Positions 1 to 11,700 of a stretch of DNA of 64,000 nt are shown one piece after another. Source of the DNA: Bremia lactucae. Lineage: Eukaryota > Oomycota > Peronosporomycetes > Peronosporales > Peronosporaceae. Position 1 is the stretch's first letter, and every line of letters starts with the position of its first letter. The notes beneath the pieces are model-generated. The model did not search any database and was not told the origin of the DNA. It saw nothing but the letters and a program-made list of their open reading frames with translations. The translations under genes were made by a program, and so were the position numbers. The stretch lies in the NCBI RefSeq assembly GCF_004359215.1, contig NC_090615.1, positions 4,525,710 through 4,589,709 of the forward strand. The letters run 5' to 3'.

Positions 1-478
1 GGCACACATCGGTTGGAGAACCGTTGTTGTGGTACATTTACTTTATGGGTAAAATACAATTTTATCTAATTTTAAAATATTTAATTACTTAAATCCCATC
101 TATTGTGGGTAACAAATGTGGTCGCCGCCAGATATAAATCTGGAGGCCAAAATCTACTTTTAATTAGCTAGGTTAAGGTTTTTAGATTTATACAATCAAA
201 TAAAGTGCAGTTCCCCATTTGATCTTAAAGCGTTAAGTGCCTTCCTAAGGCTTGCGCATTGATCTGTAAGAGAAAGAAGCCTTTCTAAGGTATATCCTCT
301 TGGGCACTAGTTGCCACTTGGTTCTACGAACCCCTGAATCCCCTGAACTAGGATTCCTTAAGCTTTAGTAGCTTGTACGACTCCCTGAGTTGTTAAACCC
401 ATTAGTTCAATAGAACTAAGTGACTCTCTGAGTCTGAAAGTCCTCCTCTGACTTTAGGAGCGAGGTAGCATCGCGACA
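1..478 (+). repeat. LTR of family A (5' LTR of A1, first bases cut off by window start)
   Basis: Matches the complete family-A LTRs at 7212-7693 (+) and 46948-47432 (-). Those begin TGTAATGGGGCACACATC and end CGCTACA; this copy starts about 8 bases in and ends GCGACA at 478. The last third is a chain of short stem-loops, for example TTAGTTC/GAACTAA with an AATA loop near 403. A primer-binding site follows two bases later, which marks this as a 5' LTR. Confidence 0.9.
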
Positions 479-480
479 CC

Positions 481-490
481 TGGTAGCACT
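481..490 (+). other. Primer-binding site of A1
   Basis: TGGTAGCACT begins two bases after the LTR end. The same ten bases sit at the same place in families B (22196, 52821) and C (60337). Its first eight bases match what is expected for the 3' end of an initiator-Met-type tRNA, but the actual primer tRNA is not established here. Confidence 0.8.
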
Positions 491-538
491 TGTAGTCAAT
501 TTACGCCTGAGTCTTTACTAGACTAAACTCTCACGAAA

Positions 539-1524
539 ATGGAAGAGGTTCCAGAATTGTCAAAACCGCAACGCGCCGCTTATGACAAGCTCAAAACCTT
601 ATTTGGGCTTGAGCACGTGGAATTTATTATCTCCCAGGAACCAGAGGTCTTACATGCAAGGCTTGAAGCCTTTATGTGGTACGAAACCTCCCTGATCGGT
701 CAGGTACAGGACCACTTAGCGGCATCTATGCCAACTCGGTACATTTCTGTACTTGACTCAGAGTCGAGGGCTCGCTCTCTAACTGTAAATGTGAAGACAT
801 TTGAGGGAAAAGGGGGAGAAAATCTCCATTTTTGGATTATGCAGATGGAAATATCCATTGATTTCGCCTTGTTCTTGACAGAACGGCAAAGGTGGCTATG
901 GCCATTTCCAAACTTGGAGATAGAGCCATGGAGTGGGCACTATCGTGCAGCACGTCCAACAACGACGCTTTTCCCTCATAGGATTCGCTGAAACAGCAAA
1001 TGACCAGCATGTTTGCACCGCCTGATCAGGCTTTTCGCATGCGAGAACGGCTCCTAGCGACTCGACAGAATAAACGAACCTTAGGGGACTTTGTCCAGAG
1101 TTGAGTACTCTCATTGCATCAAGACCCGGTACAAGAAGCAATTGTTGTAACAATCTTTATGGGGAGGTCTCAATGAGGGCGTTGCCCGGACGGAATTATC
1201 CCGATCTCATCTGGCAGTTGCCATAGCGCTACGCGCCGAGCTCGACTTTAAGTCTGCTCGCGTTTGCACGCCTGTTTACCGAACAAGCTCTTCGAGCACA
1301 TGGGTTCCGTCTAATAGAGCGGAACCTATGGATTAAAGCCTCGTTGAGGAGTAGAAGAGGCTCTTAAAGCTGTGGAACAGCATAAGACCATTCATAGGTG
1401 TTATATGTGCGGAAGCACGAAGCATTTACGTCCGGCCTGCCCTCTTCGAAATTCGCGTAAAGCTCGAGAGAGCTCCAACTCCCAGAGATCTAGTACGGTG
1501 CGGGAAAACGTCGATAGCCAGTAG
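539..1524 (+). pseudogene. gag: Family A gag (A1), degenerate
   Basis: Capsid/nucleocapsid polyprotein of a Ty3/gypsy retrotransposon, which in intact elements packages the element RNA in cytoplasmic particles. The ATG at 539 opens with [19 protein letters not shown], as in A2 and A3. The gag core (RLLATRQ, KRTLGDFVQ) lies in shifted frames between about 1000 and 1340. A CCHC knuckle (C-YM-C-GSTK-H-LRPA-C) is intact at 1399-1440. The knuckle frame ends at TAG 1522-1524, the conserved gag stop inside the CAGTAGG repeat. The frame is lost after about 985 and again near 1100-1330, so no full-length Gag is possible. Confidence 0.85.
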
Positions 1525-3095
1525 GTGCGGGATCGCCCTATTGAGGAAGACCTAGGCTCTGTTGAACCTCCAGGAGGTGAGAATAAACAGAACCTAGCCC
1601 CAATTAGCTCGGTGCTCAATGGCACGGGGTGAGAGTACAAATGCACGTGAAGTGACACGTAAATGTTCGCTGAATAAGGAAGTTGCGTTACTTAACTCCT
1701 TGTCGGATGTCAAATTAGACACCATGTCTTGTATAGAACCAATACAGGCTGGAAACCCGGGGACGTGAATATCCCGGCCTGTAAGAGGCGCATTGTCCCC
1801 ACTCCAAGGCAGGATGGACACGAAGCGTGTAGACCTCAGAAAGGGATACGAGTGAGCAATTACATACGCTTATAAATGGTGTAACCGGTAACATTGAGGG
1901 GGAAGTTAGCCTTGCGGCAATCCCTTCGTTACATTCTCTTTTAAAGCTAGATGTGGTATGTACCAATCCACCATCTGGTTTACCTCCGTATAGAGGTGTT
2001 CGTCATGAAATTGACTTGGTTCCGGAAACCAAATACTGTGTCACAAGACAATGGCCTTTACCAAGGGAGCAGTGTGACGTTATTGACGACTTCTTCCGTG
2101 CTAAGCACGAGGCTGGGATGGTACGAGAGAGCAAATCTCCTCATTCGACAGCGACATTTCGTCAAAACGCCAAATGGTAAATGGTGCATTGTACATGCTT
2201 ATAATAAGCTTAATACTATCACTATACCAGCAAAAAAAATCATTCCTAAAAAGGATGATCTTCAGAACAATATGGTGACATGTACAATGTACAGTGCATT
2301 GGACTTAGTCGATGATTACTACTAATTGCTCATGCGAGCTAGCGATATCCCGCTTACAGCGATTAGTACCCGGCATGTTATGGGAGTGGCTTGTTATGCC
2401 ACAAGGGCTTTCCAACGCCCCGGCAAAATTTAATCGTGTAATGACGCAGCTGTTTCGCCCTCATCGAGGTTATGCACAGACTTATTTCGATAATTTTTTT
2501 TTTTGTCCATAATCGTGCGGAGCAGGGTCGGTCGGATATGGGCAATCATTTAGACCATTTGCGAGCAGTGCTCGAATGTATGCGTACAAATAAATTGTAT
2601 GTTAATGCATCTAAATGCATTTTTGGCGCAGATGAGATTCCATTTTTAGGATGCTATATTGGAAAGCGAGGCCTCAGAGCGGATCTCGCTAAGGTAAAAG
2701 CCATAGTAAATTGGCCGGTTCCTAGAAGCCAAAAGGATTTGCGTAAGTGGTTGGGTCTCGCCAATTATTTACACAAGTATAGCGAAAATTACGCTGATAT
2801 GGCTAGGCCATTATCTAATCTCCTTAAAAAGGATACGGAATGGTGCTGGACTAGCACCGAAAATAATGCTTTTCGAGCAGTTAAGGATAGTCTTACCCAT
2901 GCCCCGATTCTGACGCTGCCAAACTCAAATTGGCCTTTCAGTGTCATCTGTGACGCATCGAATTTTGCCATTGGCAGTGCTCTGTTACAAACTGATGTTG
3001 ATGGACATGAACGTGTTATTGCATTCAAGTCTAGACAGCTTAAAGCTCTGGAAAAGAACTACCCAGTTCATAATAAAGAGTTACTTGCTATGAAG
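1521..3095 (+). pseudogene. pol: Family A pol (A1), protease deleted, cut by the gap in RNase H
   Basis: Gypsy-type pol remnant. Compared with A2, about 850 bases holding most of the protease and the repeat linker are missing near 1620. RT begins around 1953 (GVRHEIDLVPETKYC, QWPLPREQ). The catalytic box at about 2484-2498 reads YFDN instead of YFDD, so RT is inactive. RT thumb and RNase H follow at 2520-3095 (FSVICDASNFAIGSALLQ, NYPVHNKELLAMK), then the sequence runs into Ns. Frameshifts separate 1953-2180, 2312-2512 and 2520-3095. Sequence after the gap belongs to family C, not A. Confidence 0.85.
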
Positions 3096-3195
3096 NNNNN
3101 NNNNNNNNNNNNNNNNNNNNNNNNNNNNNNNNNNNNNNNNNNNNNNNNNNNNNNNNNNNNNNNNNNNNNNNNNNNNNNNNNNNNNNNNNNNNNNN
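3096..3195. other. Assembly gap of exactly 100 N
   Basis: Exactly 100 Ns, a usual placeholder for a gap of unknown length. Family A RNase H is on the left and family C RT/RNase H on the right, so the true distance and even the adjacency are unknown. Confidence 0.99.
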
Positions 3196-5330
3196 TTTGC
3201 GCCAATTCCTAGGGCTCGCTAATTACTTGCATAAGTATAGCAAGAATTATGCGGAGCAAACTAAACCATTATCTGATCTCCTTAAAAAGGACACAGAATG
3301 GGTTTGGTTAAAAGAACAAGAAGATGCGTTCACATCAGTGAAGCAATCTCTTGTAGAGGCACCGGTCTTGGCATTGCCAGACGCGGATAAGCCCTTTAGC
3401 GTCGTCTGCGATGCAAGTAATTTTGCAATCGGCAGCGCGCTCATGCAGAAGGATGACGACGGCGTTGACCGCGTCATCTCTTATCAGTCCCGGCTTTTAA
3501 AAGCCGCGGAACTGAATTACCCGTATATGACAAAGAACTACTTTCAATAAAGTATGCTCTTGTCAAATTTCGTGTGCACCTATTGGACACCGAACCATTT
3601 GTGGTTTATACGGATCACGCATCACTGCGTACCGCAATAAACCCACCGCACCTCTCGCCTAGAATGGCAAGATGGCTTACATTCTTCTCTGAATTTAATT
3701 TAAAAGTTATATACAAGCCGGGTAAGTCAAATGTCTTGGCTGACGCTTTATCGCGCAGACCAGACTTCGAGGTGAGACACCAGGAAAGTGTGTCTAGTGC
3801 TAAAGCACAATTTCAGCGGTCAACGTTGGCAGCCATGAAGGCATACCACGTGACAGGCTCATTAGCCACTGAGGTAAAAGAGAGCTTCAGTCAGGACGAC
3901 CATTGTCGCCTACTGTTGCATCACTTTGGTGGACGAAAGGTTCCCCTCCCGTCGCACCTGAAAGCTAAGCTAAATCGCTTTAGCTACAGCGATGTCATGT
4001 TATGGCATCAGCTGTCACCTTGTGATCCCTATAGCAACTCCCGAAGAGTGGAGCAAGCAATTGCCCTTTGTGGAGTTCGGTATAAATAACAGTGTCCACG
4101 CCAGCACGGGTGAGACACCGTTTTATATTAATGGACTGCGCCATCCTCGGACGCCAGTCTCGTTTGTGCACACCCCGAGTCTTAGTGGGGGAGGGCCCCT
4201 CACTATGCCCGGTGCGAAAGAGGGACATAGTTTCGTCAATACGACGATGACCCGCGAGGGTATCATCTCAAAGATAGTAATTTGCCCTAGTGACCCTGCC
4301 AGTTAAGCAGTGGTCAATAAAAATTAGCCTTATGACCGACCTCTCGGCGGTATCATAGACGAGTTGGATGCCAAAAGCGTGAGCGAGGCTGAACGCTTCG
4401 TGGAAGAGCGATTAGCCATCAGACGAAAAGTCCGTGACGCGATGGCAAGCGCACAGGACAAGCAAAAAGAATATGCGGACCGAAATGGTCGCAAAAATGA
4501 TGAACGCTTAAAGTTGGTGAAACGTACTATTGTATACTTCAACCCTACCTAAAAATGCAATTTTTGTACTTCTTGGAGGTACTACGAAGTTGTTGCCGCG
4601 TTTAATTGGGCCCTTTACGGTGATAAAAGAGGTTGGAGACCTAAAATATAGACTCATTCTTCCCCCGTATATAAGAAGCAGGCCGCATTTAACGTGGGTC
4701 GTCTGAAACTGTATGTAGACCCAAATGAGGTCACATATCCCCCCGTCTAAGGAGACCGATGGTGACGCCGACTGTGAGTCGAGCGTCGTTCGGATGAGGG
4801 GGACGGAGAAGGCAAAAAGCTCCCAGCCAATCGACTCCTCCCACCACGAAAAGCACTCGGATAGCGAGGGACATCACGCGAGTAACGCGGACCCTCAGCA
4901 TTATTCTCCCCAGAAGGTCCAAGCGAGTCTTCAAACGTTCATAAACCTGACGAGCCTTCGCTCGGACATAAACAAAATCGAAGTCAGTCGCGAGACTTGA
5001 CCCTCACGATCCACAATACGTCGTTCAGCAACGCTTAACGCCTGTGACTGAACGGACGAAGGTAAGGCAGCCGAGAGTAGGTGGGCGAGGTCGCCACTCC
5101 TATCAAAGCCACCTGCACTGATGGATACGGGTGGGAATCAACGCTTTCTTGTTGAAAGGTTGCTTGCCTGCCGCTCCTGAGGCAAAGGTATCAGAACCTC
5201 GTCCAATGTAGAGGTTACATGAAGCGTTTTAACTCTTAAGAACCGAACGATTGCCCACGTGTTGATGTGCCCGCTTGGTGGCTGCCTATGAAAACGAGCA
5301 TCAGCTGAGTCTTATTCGCTAGTCTCAAAT
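3196..5330 (+). pseudogene. pol: Family C pol 3' part (C1): RNase H, truncated integrase, chromodomain relic
   Basis: Begins in the RT thumb (LRQFLGLANYLHKYSKNYAE). RNase H is readable to about 3780 (VVCDASNFAIGSALMQ, VYTDHASLRTA, LADALSRRPDF) with a frameshift near 3528. At about 4008 the sequence jumps from the post-RNase H linker to the integrase end (EWSKQLPFVEFGINNSVHAS), so the integrase zinc finger and DDE core are missing. The integrase tail (4364-4720) and a chromodomain relic (NQRFLVERLLA near 5128) follow with stops. The same deletion is present in C2 on the other strand, where 914 bases appear identical. Confidence 0.85.
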
Positions 5331-6093
5331 GGACTAGCAGAAGCAGCATTGTGAGAAAAAACATAGGTTCAGTACCGCCCATAATTACCTTACCAAGCAA
5401 GCGGGCGAAATATATTCGCCGCGACCGCTGTTTCATCGCATCGGAATGTGGATAAATGCGGCGCGTGAATTCCGCCTCGTATTGGTCGGGCGCTTCATTT
5501 GAACACAACACGACCGGGATCGGGTAATACACTCAAGCGAATTTCCCTGAACCTTCCATGATTAAAAGACGCCATAATATTTAAGAGCGACGCTCTTGAC
5601 TCATTTAAACGAGGCCATTTAGATGGAGGGGGCATCGTTGTTATGCCTCCCGCCACATAGACACATTCTAAACGACTGGCTTGGGACGACGACTGAGCAC
5701 GTTCACATGTCGTCGGGTGAGCTTTAAGCTCAGAATCCTCTATGTCCGAACCATTATGGATAATGGTCTAAGCATCAGGCGTTGTGGTTTTACCGAACGG
5801 AGTAGCGGCTACGCCTATATGGGCAGCACTCTCATTATCTGTCGCTGCGCTATCCAGCGCAGGCGACGAGTCAGCATTAGTAAATATTGCTGTTCCCGTG
5901 TTTCGCGCAATGAGATAAGTTTAGATTAATTAAAGTGGGATGGATCCTTCAGCCTTGTTAACGCGACAGCTGTCCGCGTTTTGACTAAGGCATTGGACGC
6001 TGCCGGCGTGCTAACGCGGCGTGTGCGCTTAGCTCGAGGTTGAGTGGGTGTTTTCGCAGACGACCCACCAACGTGGCCCCTTTTAAGCGGCAT
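4750..6093 (-). pseudogene. Family C antisense ORF (C1 copy), degenerate
   Basis: Runs opposite to the element. Its ATG (6093-6091) gives MPLKRGHVGGSSAKTPTQPR, matching the starts at 15110 (+) and 34052 (-). A Ser/Thr-rich part follows, then the conserved core at 5532-5236 (VVLCSNEAPDQYEAEFTRR, SRRIYFARL). The 3' end overlaps the pol tail and retains a coiled-coil relic (MKTRLDLLGRIML, 4934). Frames are broken several times. The encoded function is unknown; no domain was recognised beyond the coiled coil. It is called a gene because the same reading is kept in four C copies. Confidence 0.65.
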
Positions 6094-6224
6094 CTTTGGC
6101 GCCGTGAATATATCACAGGTCGCAAGAGAGACTGAAAGAACTAGCGGTGCGTTAAGCAGCTCGCAGTGCCTCCTTCCTCTTTGACGAATTTTAAAATGTA
6201 TACTCGTTCTTATAGGGGGCATGG

Positions 6225-6752
6225 TGTTACCGGCTAAAGTTGCGTTATAGCTACACAGTACCCGTTAAGTATACCTGGTGTACTTAAGCGGATGGTCATT
6301 TTTTTAATTAAAGTGATTAGACCCATCACTTGGGTGTGGTTCACATTGTGACCAACCCTCGTAATGTGATGCCATAGGTGTAATCACATTAGAAGGGATG
6401 ACGCCTAGCGTCATCCGTTACGCGAGGTATCTAGAAAGATACGCTCGTAATACATATTAGTATTATCTACAAAGATGACATTTTTAATTGGTAAAATTGG
6501 GTATTTATATTTAACGTGATTAAATATAAGTCAGTCTGAAAACTACTATCTACTTAGTAAGTGCGCACAGGAGCCAGACTGCCGCTTCCGTGACGAAACT
6601 TTACTAGAGTACTTAGTGCGTTGGGTGAGGTCGCTAACGCACCCACCGCATCTTCCTCACTGCACGCAAGAGAAGACGGTCTAACCGCTTTCTCGTTGTG
6701 CTAGGTGTGTGTCTAAGTAGAGCTTGGCCGCATTAAGGCGTTCCCGCCTACA
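6225..6752 (+). repeat. LTR of family C (3' LTR of C1)
   Basis: Begins TGTTACCGGCTAAAG, a changed TGTAACGGGC start, and ends CCGCCTACA. It contains the AT palindrome TATATTTAA(N)TTAAATATA near 6507-6532 and a single GATGACG/CGTCATC hairpin near 6399. It is preceded by a purine-rich tract (6212-6224) and not followed by a primer-binding site, so it is a 3' LTR. Confidence 0.88.
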
Positions 6753-6983
6753 CCTAACATTTTCGTCCCTCGGATAATTATGACCACTACATTGACGTTG
6801 ACATTTTGTATTTATTTCAACTACTTTTTCATTGGTGTCTGTAACTTAATGTGAGATATTAGAGCACGATATTGGAAGAGGCAGTAATTACCAGAATCTT
6901 ACGTTTTTAATTTATTTAAATTTTTATCAGTAAGGCCTCCCACATAAATAGAACAGACAGTGCGCAGATAATTACGCTTGCAT
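6753..6983. other. Unassigned AT-rich spacer
   Basis: No ORF, repeat or regulatory signal was recognised. It lies between the C1 LTR and an integrase scrap and may be the decayed 3' side of that same element. Confidence 0.5.
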
Positions 6984-7211
6984 TTAATTCGCCGCCTTCG
7001 GTGGCTTGAATGTCGACAGAATTGTTGGAAATCGACCTTTGTGATTCTGTCGTGTCATACAACCTTTCTGCATCTTTGGTATTATTATTTTGTTCGATGC
7101 AGTCACTTCATTGTTGATGGAAAATTCTACCAACGGCAAGAACTCGTTCCAACTCTTAAAAGAGTGGACGTATCCGCGAAGTATCTCTGCGAGAATTCGG
7201 TTTGCATGCTC
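6984..7211 (-). pseudogene. Integrase C-terminal fragment of another gypsy element
   Basis: Read leftwards from 7211 it gives ANRILAEILRGYVHSFKSW followed by NEFLPLVEFSINNEVTAS. This is the stretch just after the integrase DDE glutamate in Ty3/gypsy integrases (compare VEFGINNSVHAS in C and VEFAINNSVHAS in B). It cannot be fitted to A, and it differs from C. The A2 LTR begins exactly where the similarity stops (7212), so A2 probably inserted into or recombined with this older element. Confidence 0.65.
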
Positions 7212-7693
7212 TGTAATGGGCACACATCAATCATAAAACCGTTGTTGTGGTACATTAACTTTATGGGTAAGATACCCTTTTATCTACTTTCAAAATTGTT
7301 CGTTACTTTAATCCCATTTCTTAAGGGTAACAAATGTGGTCGCCGCCAGATATAAATCTGTGGCCAAAATCTTTTTTAATTTAGGTAGGGTAAGGCTTTT
7401 AGATTTAAATAATTCAATAAAGTGCAGTCCCCTTTTGATCTTAGAAGCGTTAAGCCTTCCTAAGGCTTGCGCATTGATCTCTAAGAGATAGAAGCCTTTC
7501 TAAGGTATATCCTCTTGGGCACTAGTTGCCACTTGGATCTACGAACCCCTGAATCCCTTGAACTAGGATTCCTTAAGCTTTAATAGCTTGTACGACTCCC
7601 TGAATTGTTAAACCCATTAGTATAATAGAATTAAGTGACTCTCTGAGTCTGAAAGTCTTCCTCTGACTTTAGGAGCGAGGTCGCTCCGCTACA
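7212..7693 (+). repeat. LTR of family A (5' LTR of A2)
   Basis: 482 bases, TGTAATGGGCACACATC to CCGCTACA, with short TGTA/TACA ends. Matches 1-478 and the reverse of 46948-47432. Followed by CC and the primer-binding site. Confidence 0.92.
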
Positions 7694-7695
7694 CC

Positions 7696-7705
7696 TGGTA
7701 ACACT
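7696..7705 (+). other. Primer-binding site of A2
   Basis: TGGTAACACT, one change from the shared TGGTAGCACT, two bases after the LTR end. Confidence 0.75.
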
Positions 7706-7753
7706 CGTAGTCAATCTACGCCTGAGTCTTTACAAGACTAAACCCTCAAGAAA

Positions 7754-8770
7754 ATGAGAGAGGTTTCAGAATTGTCAGAAGCGGAACGCGCCGCTTATGA
7801 CAAGCTCAAAACCTTATTTGGGCTTGAGCACGTGAAATTTATTATTTCCCAGGGACCAGAGGTCCTACATGGAAGGCTTGAAGCCTTCATGCGGTACGAA
7901 ACCTCCCTGATCGGTCAGGTACAGGACCACTTAGCGGCATCTATGCCAACTCGGTACACCTCTGTACCTGACTAAGAGTCGAGAGCTCGCCCTCTAACTG
8001 TTAATGAGAAGGCATTTGAGGGAAAAGAGGGAGAAAATCTCCCTTTTTAGATTAAGCTGATGGAAATGTCCATCGACTCTGCCTTGTTCTTAACAGAACG
8101 GCAAAAGGTGGCTATGGCCATTTCCAAACTTGGAAGTAGAGCCATGGAGTGGGCACTATCGTGAGCACGTCCATAAACGACGCTTTTCCCTCATGGGTTC
8201 GCTGAAACAGCAAATGACCAGCATGTTTGCACGGCCTGATCAGGCTTTTCGCATGCAAGCACGGCTCCTAGCGACTCGACAGGGTAAAAGAACCCTAGGG
8301 GACTTTGTCCAAGAGTTGAGAACTCTCATTGAATCTATGCATCAGGACCCGGTGCAAGAAGCAATTGTAGTAACTATCTTTATGGAGGGTCTCAATGAGG
8401 GCGTTGCCCGGACGGAATTATTCCGAACTCATCCGGCTGCGTTCGAAGAGGCAGTTGCCATAGCGCTACGCGCCGAGTTTGACTTGAAGTCTTCTCGCGT
8501 TAGCACGCCTGTTTACCGAACAAGCTCTTCGAGCACATGGGTTCCGTCTTATAGAGTTGAACCTATGGATTTAAGCTTCGTTGAGGAAGGAGAAGAGGCT
8601 CTTCAAGCTGTGGAACAGCATAAGACCATCTGTTGATGTTATATGTGCAGAAGCCGAAACATTTACGTCCGGCCTGCCCTCTTCGAAATTCGCGTAAAGC
8701 TCGAAAGAGCTCGAACACCGACCTAAACCAGAGATCTGGTACGGTGCGGTAAAACATCGATACCCAGTAG
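7754..8770 (+). pseudogene. gag: Family A gag (A2)
   Basis: Capsid/nucleocapsid gene of A2. The ATG at 7754 gives [23 protein letters not shown] at 7973 interrupts it. The gag core is open from 8130 to 8636 (MTSMFARPDQAF, RLLATRQGKRTLGDFVQEL, FMEGLNEGVARTELF). The CCHC knuckle near 8637-8680 has lost its frame. The gag stop is TAG 8768-8770 inside a 9-bp hairpin. The leader between the primer-binding site and ATG is about 48 bases. Non-functional, but the best family A gag on the plus strand. Confidence 0.87.
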
Positions 8771-8790
8771 GTGCGGGGCGCCCTACTGGG
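8763..8790 (+). other. Hairpin enclosing the gag stop codon (A2)
   Basis: CCCAGTAGG (8763-8771) is the exact reverse complement of CCTACTGGG (8782-8790), with ten bases between. The gag stop TAG lies at 8768-8770 in the left arm. The pol-frame peptide VGAGRPT is read through it in the -1 frame. Equivalent repeats occur at 23364-23389 (B1) and 61468-61491 (C5). Confidence 0.75.
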
Positions 8791-11700
8791 GAAGACCTAG
8801 GCTCTGTTGAACCTCTAGGAGGTGAGAATAAACAGAACCTAGCCCGACTGTAAAGGGCTTTTGATAAGCCGTGGTCAATTTTAATTGACTTATGAGCGTC
8901 TTGCAATTATGCCCGACACCATTCTTTTGAAGGAAGTCAACAATACGTTGAGGCGCTAAGAGCGCATGAAGGTGATACAATCACTGCTTGCTTAGCGACT
9001 GGGATTCGTGTCACTGTTCTTAAAGCTCCATTGAACCTAGGTATAAAGTTTCTGGACTTTGACAGTATAAAAGGCCGTCTCGTCCTTGATTTGGATTCGA
9101 GATATGATCTCATCCTTGGTATAGCCTGGTTAGAACACCATGAGCCGTGGATCGATTGGATGTCTAAGACCTTAGGCGCCACGCGCAATATTTTGGAGAG
9201 TCATGAACTCACCTTTGCTTGGCAACAAAAGCGCTATTGGCACGGATCATTGAATGAGTCTGTCAGTGTTTTAGACATTAGCATGTCTGAGTTAATAAAC
9301 TCTAATGTTAAAAGCAATAATTCTGAGCCTGACTCAGCGAAAATAAGTGGAACGGCACGTACTCCGTCGAGTGACACTCATTGTAATAACGATTCAATGA
9401 ATGCTGAAAGCATTGTTGGCCTAAGGCCGAATCATCAAGGGTGTGATATACCTGAGATACGTGGAGTGGCACGTCTAAGTTCGCCGAGTATGGTCGGCCG
9501 TGGTGGCATCATACTGAGTGTCAGTAGTGACACTGTTAGCGGGTCGCCAGGACTTCAAGGGTGCAATATCCCTGAGATACGTGGAGTGGCACGTCTAAGT
9601 CCACCGAGTGTTGTCGGCCGTGGTGGCACCATACTGAGTGTCAATAGTGACACTATTGGCGGTTCGCCAGGGTGTTTTGGGTCAACCCCTCCTATTGCAC
9701 GTGAAGCGACACGTAAACGTTCGCTGGATAAGGAAGTTGAGTTACATAACGCCTTGTCAGATGTCAAATTAGACATAATGTCTTGTATAGAACCAATACA
9801 GGCTGGAAAACCCGGGGACGTGAATGTCCCGGCCTCTAAGAGGCGTATTGTCTTTACTTCAAGACAGGATGGACACGAAGCGTGAATACGCTCACAAAGT
9901 GATACGAGTGAGGAATTGCAAACGCTTGTAAATGGTGTAATTGGTAACATTGAGGGGGAAGTTAGCCTTGCAGCAATCTCTTCGTTACATGCTCTTTTAG
10001 AGCTAAACGAAATGTCTTTTGATGCTGGCGACTTATCTGAAATGGTGTTCATTCGGCCAACATTGAGTTAAACTCCCCGTCACTTCTAGGCAAAGCTGTC
10101 CTGGATGACACAAAAGCTGCACTTAGTGTGCAAAATGGGTCATCGATCCTATGGATCCCTTTTATTCCTTGATTAAGAAATTTCATGATGTGGTATGTAA
10201 TAATCCACCATCTGTTTTACCTCCGGATAGAGGTGTTCGTCATGAAATTGACTTGGTTCCGGGAACCAAATACTGTGTCATAAAACAATGGCCTTTACCA
10301 AAGAAGCAGTGTGACGTCATTGACGATTTCTTCCGTGGTAAGCACGAGGCTGGAATGGTACGAGAGAGCAAATCTCCTCACTCGACACCGACATTTTGTG
10401 TCAAAAAGCCAAATGGTAAATGGCGCATTGTACATGCTTATAATAAGCTTAATACTGTCACTATACCAGCACAAACACCCATTTCTAGAAAGGATGTTCT
10501 TCAGAACAATATGTTGCGATGTACAATGTTCCGTGCATTGGACTTAGTCGATGGTTACTACCAATTGCTCATGAGAGCTAGTGATATCTCGCTTACAACG
10601 GTAAGCAGCCAAAGTGGCATGTAATGGGAGTGGCTGGTTATGCCACAAGGGCTTTCCAACGCCCCGGCAACATTGAATCGTCTAGTGACGCAACTGTTTC
10701 GCCCTCATCGAGGTTATGCACAGACTTATTTCGATGACATTTTTGTCCATAGTCGTGCGCAGCAGGGTCGGTCGGATATGGACAACCATTTAGACCATTT
10801 GCGAGCAGTGCTCGAGTGTATGCGCACAAATAAATTGTATGCGAATGCAACTGAATGCATTTTTGGCGCACACGAAAATTTCGTTTTTAGCATGCTTCAT
10901 TGGAAGCGAGGCCTTATGGCGGATCCCGCTAAGGTAAAGCCATAGTAGATTGGCCTATTCCGAAAAGCCAAAAGGATTTGCGTAAGTGGGTGGGTCTCGC
11001 CAATTAGTTACACAAATAAAGCGAAAATTACGCGGATATGGCTAGGCCATTGTCTAATCTCCTTAAAAAGGATACAGAATGGTGCTGGACTAGCACCGAA
11101 ATTAATGCTTTTCAAGCAGTTAAGGATAGTCTTATCGATGCCCCAATTCTGGCACTGCCAAACCCAAATTAGCCTTTCAGTGTCGTCTGTGACGCATCAG
11201 ATTTTGCCATTGGCAGTGCTCTGTTACAAACAGATGTTGATGGGCATGAATGTGTTATTGCGTTCGAATATAGACAGCTTTAAGCTGCGGAAAACCCAGT
11301 TCATGACAAAGAGTTACTTGCTATGAAGTATGCTCTCGTCAAATTTAGTGTTCATCTGCTCGGCTCTAAGCCGTTTGTGATATATACAGATCACGCGTTA
11401 TTACGCACGGAGACTAAGTCGTCCCATCTCTCACAGAGATTGGCCCGATGGCTATCCTTTTTCGCGCAACATTGAGGTGAAGTATAAGCCCGGTAAGCAG
11501 AATTCTTTGGCCGATGCGTTATCACGCAGGCCGGATTACGAGCTTTCACATTTAACGACTATCTTGTCGACTATTCCTGAATTAATCCATTCGGCTAACG
11601 CCAAGGATGAACAGTGTGTAGCTCTGCTACGAGCTTTAAAGAACTCTGATTCAGGTATTTAATTTCCGGCACGTTTGCGTGCAAGGTTACATCGATTTTC

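Noticed and set aside
2472..3212. Long plus-strand reading frame running through Ns
   Set aside because: The frame crosses the 100-N gap and joins family A to family C; its continuity is an artefact of unknown bases.
3247..3477. Antisense ORF identical at 3247-3477 and 63437-63667, similar at 2789-3028
   Set aside because: Shadow of the RNase H domain; recurs only because RNase H is conserved.
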